In this document: positions 62,691-64,000 of the stretch, piece by piece | How the letters are laid out: each line of letters starts with the position of its first letter | Position numbering within the stretch: position 1 is the first letter of the stretch | NCBI GenBank assembly: GCA_002914845.1 | Contig: JXTC01000251.1 | Span: forward strand, 400,787 to 464,786 | From: Trema orientale | Taxonomy: Eukaryota > Streptophyta > Magnoliopsida > Rosales > Cannabaceae | Length of the DNA: 64,000 nucleotides | Reading direction: 5' to 3' | Position numbers and translations under genes: made by a program | Notes under the pieces: model-generated | The model's input: only the letters and a program-made list of their open reading frames with translations | Database searches by the model: none | What the model was told of the DNA's origin: nothing

Positions 62691-63060
62691 CATCATATTT
62701 CTCCGATATATTATCAGGTATATCTCAACAACACAGAGTCACAATTGAACAATCCCCTTCTCACTTTGTTGGATCTCGCTCCCGACAACTCGACCATGAC
62801 TTGTTCTACCCGAAGTGCTACAAGGAAGTTGCCCTTCATCTGTTAACCATCGGAGTCCAGATGCCTTTCTTCACATTTGTCCTTGATGGCAGCACTCCAC
62901 CAGCACTATGAAAGGACTCCCAGTAGTCAAAGCATGAGATTTTTGCTTAAAATCCACATCTGCCACTCCCTTTCATCTCATATTTTGGATCCATCATCAA
63001 CTAGTTCAGCAATGCCGCGTACAAGGAGTCTTCAGCTTTCGTTGAGGGTTGCTTAATTTG
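62691..63060. other. GC-richer segment of unknown origin
   Basis: The base composition is higher in GC than the flanks, and an open frame runs on the + strand to the TGA at 62909-62911, but I recognise no family. It may be a captured gene fragment or part of an unknown transposon. Confidence 0.25.
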
Positions 63061-63119
63061 ATTTCTAATTCTCAATTGTTCAATCATTATTATCTAATTG
63101 TGATAGAGATTTTTTTTAT

Positions 63120-63345
63120 TTAGATGCTTTAAGCTATGTTTGGTAAGAGGAAAAAGTGAGAGGAATGAAAGAGTTGGAGGGAAAATAAAAAATGGGGTTG
63201 TTTGGTAGGAAGGAAAAGGGAAGGAAAGGTAAAATGGAGAGAAATTGGGAGGGAAAAATAATAAGTGGGTCCTATAAAAATTTTCCCCTCCAAATTGGAG
63301 GGAAAGAGAGAAGGAAAAAGAAATAGTTAGCGAAGAATTTAATTA
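63120..63345. repeat. Truncated copy of the 432-bp MITE family
   Basis: AGCTATGTTTGGTAAGAGGA at about 63127 matches the terminus of the element at 50740 and is followed by the same GA-rich arm and an interior GGGTCCTATAAAAATTTTCC-like block. The opposite terminus is missing. Confidence 0.55.
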
Positions 63346-64000
63346 CTAAGGTGTTGTTTGGTAATATTTTTATTTTTTATTTTTTTAAACACAAAAATGA
63401 AAGTACTTTTTCTTATTTTATTTTTTGTATTTCAAAAACAAAAATGTATTTAATAACAATGTTGTACTTTTTATTTTCTAAAATAAAAAAATAAATACAT
63501 ATTTGGTAACTAGCATTTTTTACTTTTGAAAGTGAAAATCAAAAGGGAGAGTAATAAAGGAAAAAATAAGGGAAAAATATGAGAGAGAAAAAGTGGTATT
63601 TATCTTAATAAAACTTTAAAAAGTGGTATTTTTTAAAAGATATTTTTGCAATATTTTTGAAAAGTAGTATTTTTCAAAAATAAAACTTTAAAAAGTGATA
63701 TTTTTTTAAATATTTCGGGATATTTTTGAAAAAAATACCAAATTTAACAATTATATTTTGAAAAATACCACTTTTAAAATTTTTATTTTGAAAATATAAC
63801 TTTTAAAATAATTTAGAAAAATACTACTTTTACATGAGCCGAGAGAGATAATGACAAGAGAAATAGTGATGAGAGAGAAAATATTAAGAGAAATAGTGGT
63901 GTGACTAGATATGTTTGAATTTTGATACTAGTATTTCTACAAAATTATTTAAAAAAATTTTGAAAGTAAGAAATTTTTGTTTTCAAAATTTTAAAAATTT
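63346..64000. repeat. AT-rich repeat with AAAAAGTGGTATTTTT units at the window end
   Basis: After GGTGTTGTTTGGTAATATTT (63351) the sequence is low-complexity A/T with several copies of an AAAAAGTGGTATTTTT-like unit in both orientations (63590-63830). Similar units occur in the element at 17440-17750. The element runs off the right edge or has eroded ends. Confidence 0.45.

Overview
This window is nuclear DNA from a flowering plant, most likely a eudicot. It is AT-rich, its genes are split by GT-AG introns, and their products belong to plant families. It carries many small MITE-type transposons, a decayed Ty1/copia element and long TA, GA and CT microsatellites. Single unresolved bases lie at about 935 and 10441. 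I cannot name the species from sequence alone.

Layout. On the + strand at the left are two tandem WAT1-related (nodulin MtN21/EamA-type) membrane transporter genes. The first (412-4830) has lost its first exon off the left edge; the second (10750-15116) is complete. From about 15.1 to 26.3 kb there is no intact gene, only foldback elements, minisatellites, diverged tandem duplications and a possible minus-strand retroelement remnant. The rest of the window carries four complete genes on the minus strand: a HIRIP3/CHZ-type histone-chaperone-like protein with DEK-C-like repeats (26791-36598), TFIIH subunit Tfb4/p34 (40656-46211), deoxyhypusine synthase (53939-56286) and a LYM1/LYM3-type LysM GPI-anchored protein (58110-60312). 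I assembled every exon model by hand from reading frame, splice sites and family knowledge. All close in frame: 376, 498, 291, 361 and 421 aa for the complete genes.

The spaces and introns are filled by transposons. A ~360 bp Tourist/PIF-Harbinger-like MITE family has five copies: three nested inside one another at 37.6-38.7 kb, one inside a Tfb4 intron and one upstream of the LysM gene. A second, 432 bp MITE sits with a TTA target duplication inside the RNase H part of a dead copia element (50.4-52.96 kb). A 5.3 kb intron of the chaperone-like gene holds a probable solo LTR, a possible tRNA-derived SINE and an unassigned GC-richer segment.

The genes do not form a pathway. They cover chromatin, transcription/DNA repair, eIF5A hypusination, cell-surface glycan sensing and small-molecule transport. 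I found no undescribed multi-gene system. The most notable observations are the MITE nest, two consecutive GC-AG introns in the deoxyhypusine synthase gene, an internal exon duplication in the chaperone-like gene, and matching CT-repeat donor contexts in intron 1 of two neighbouring genes.
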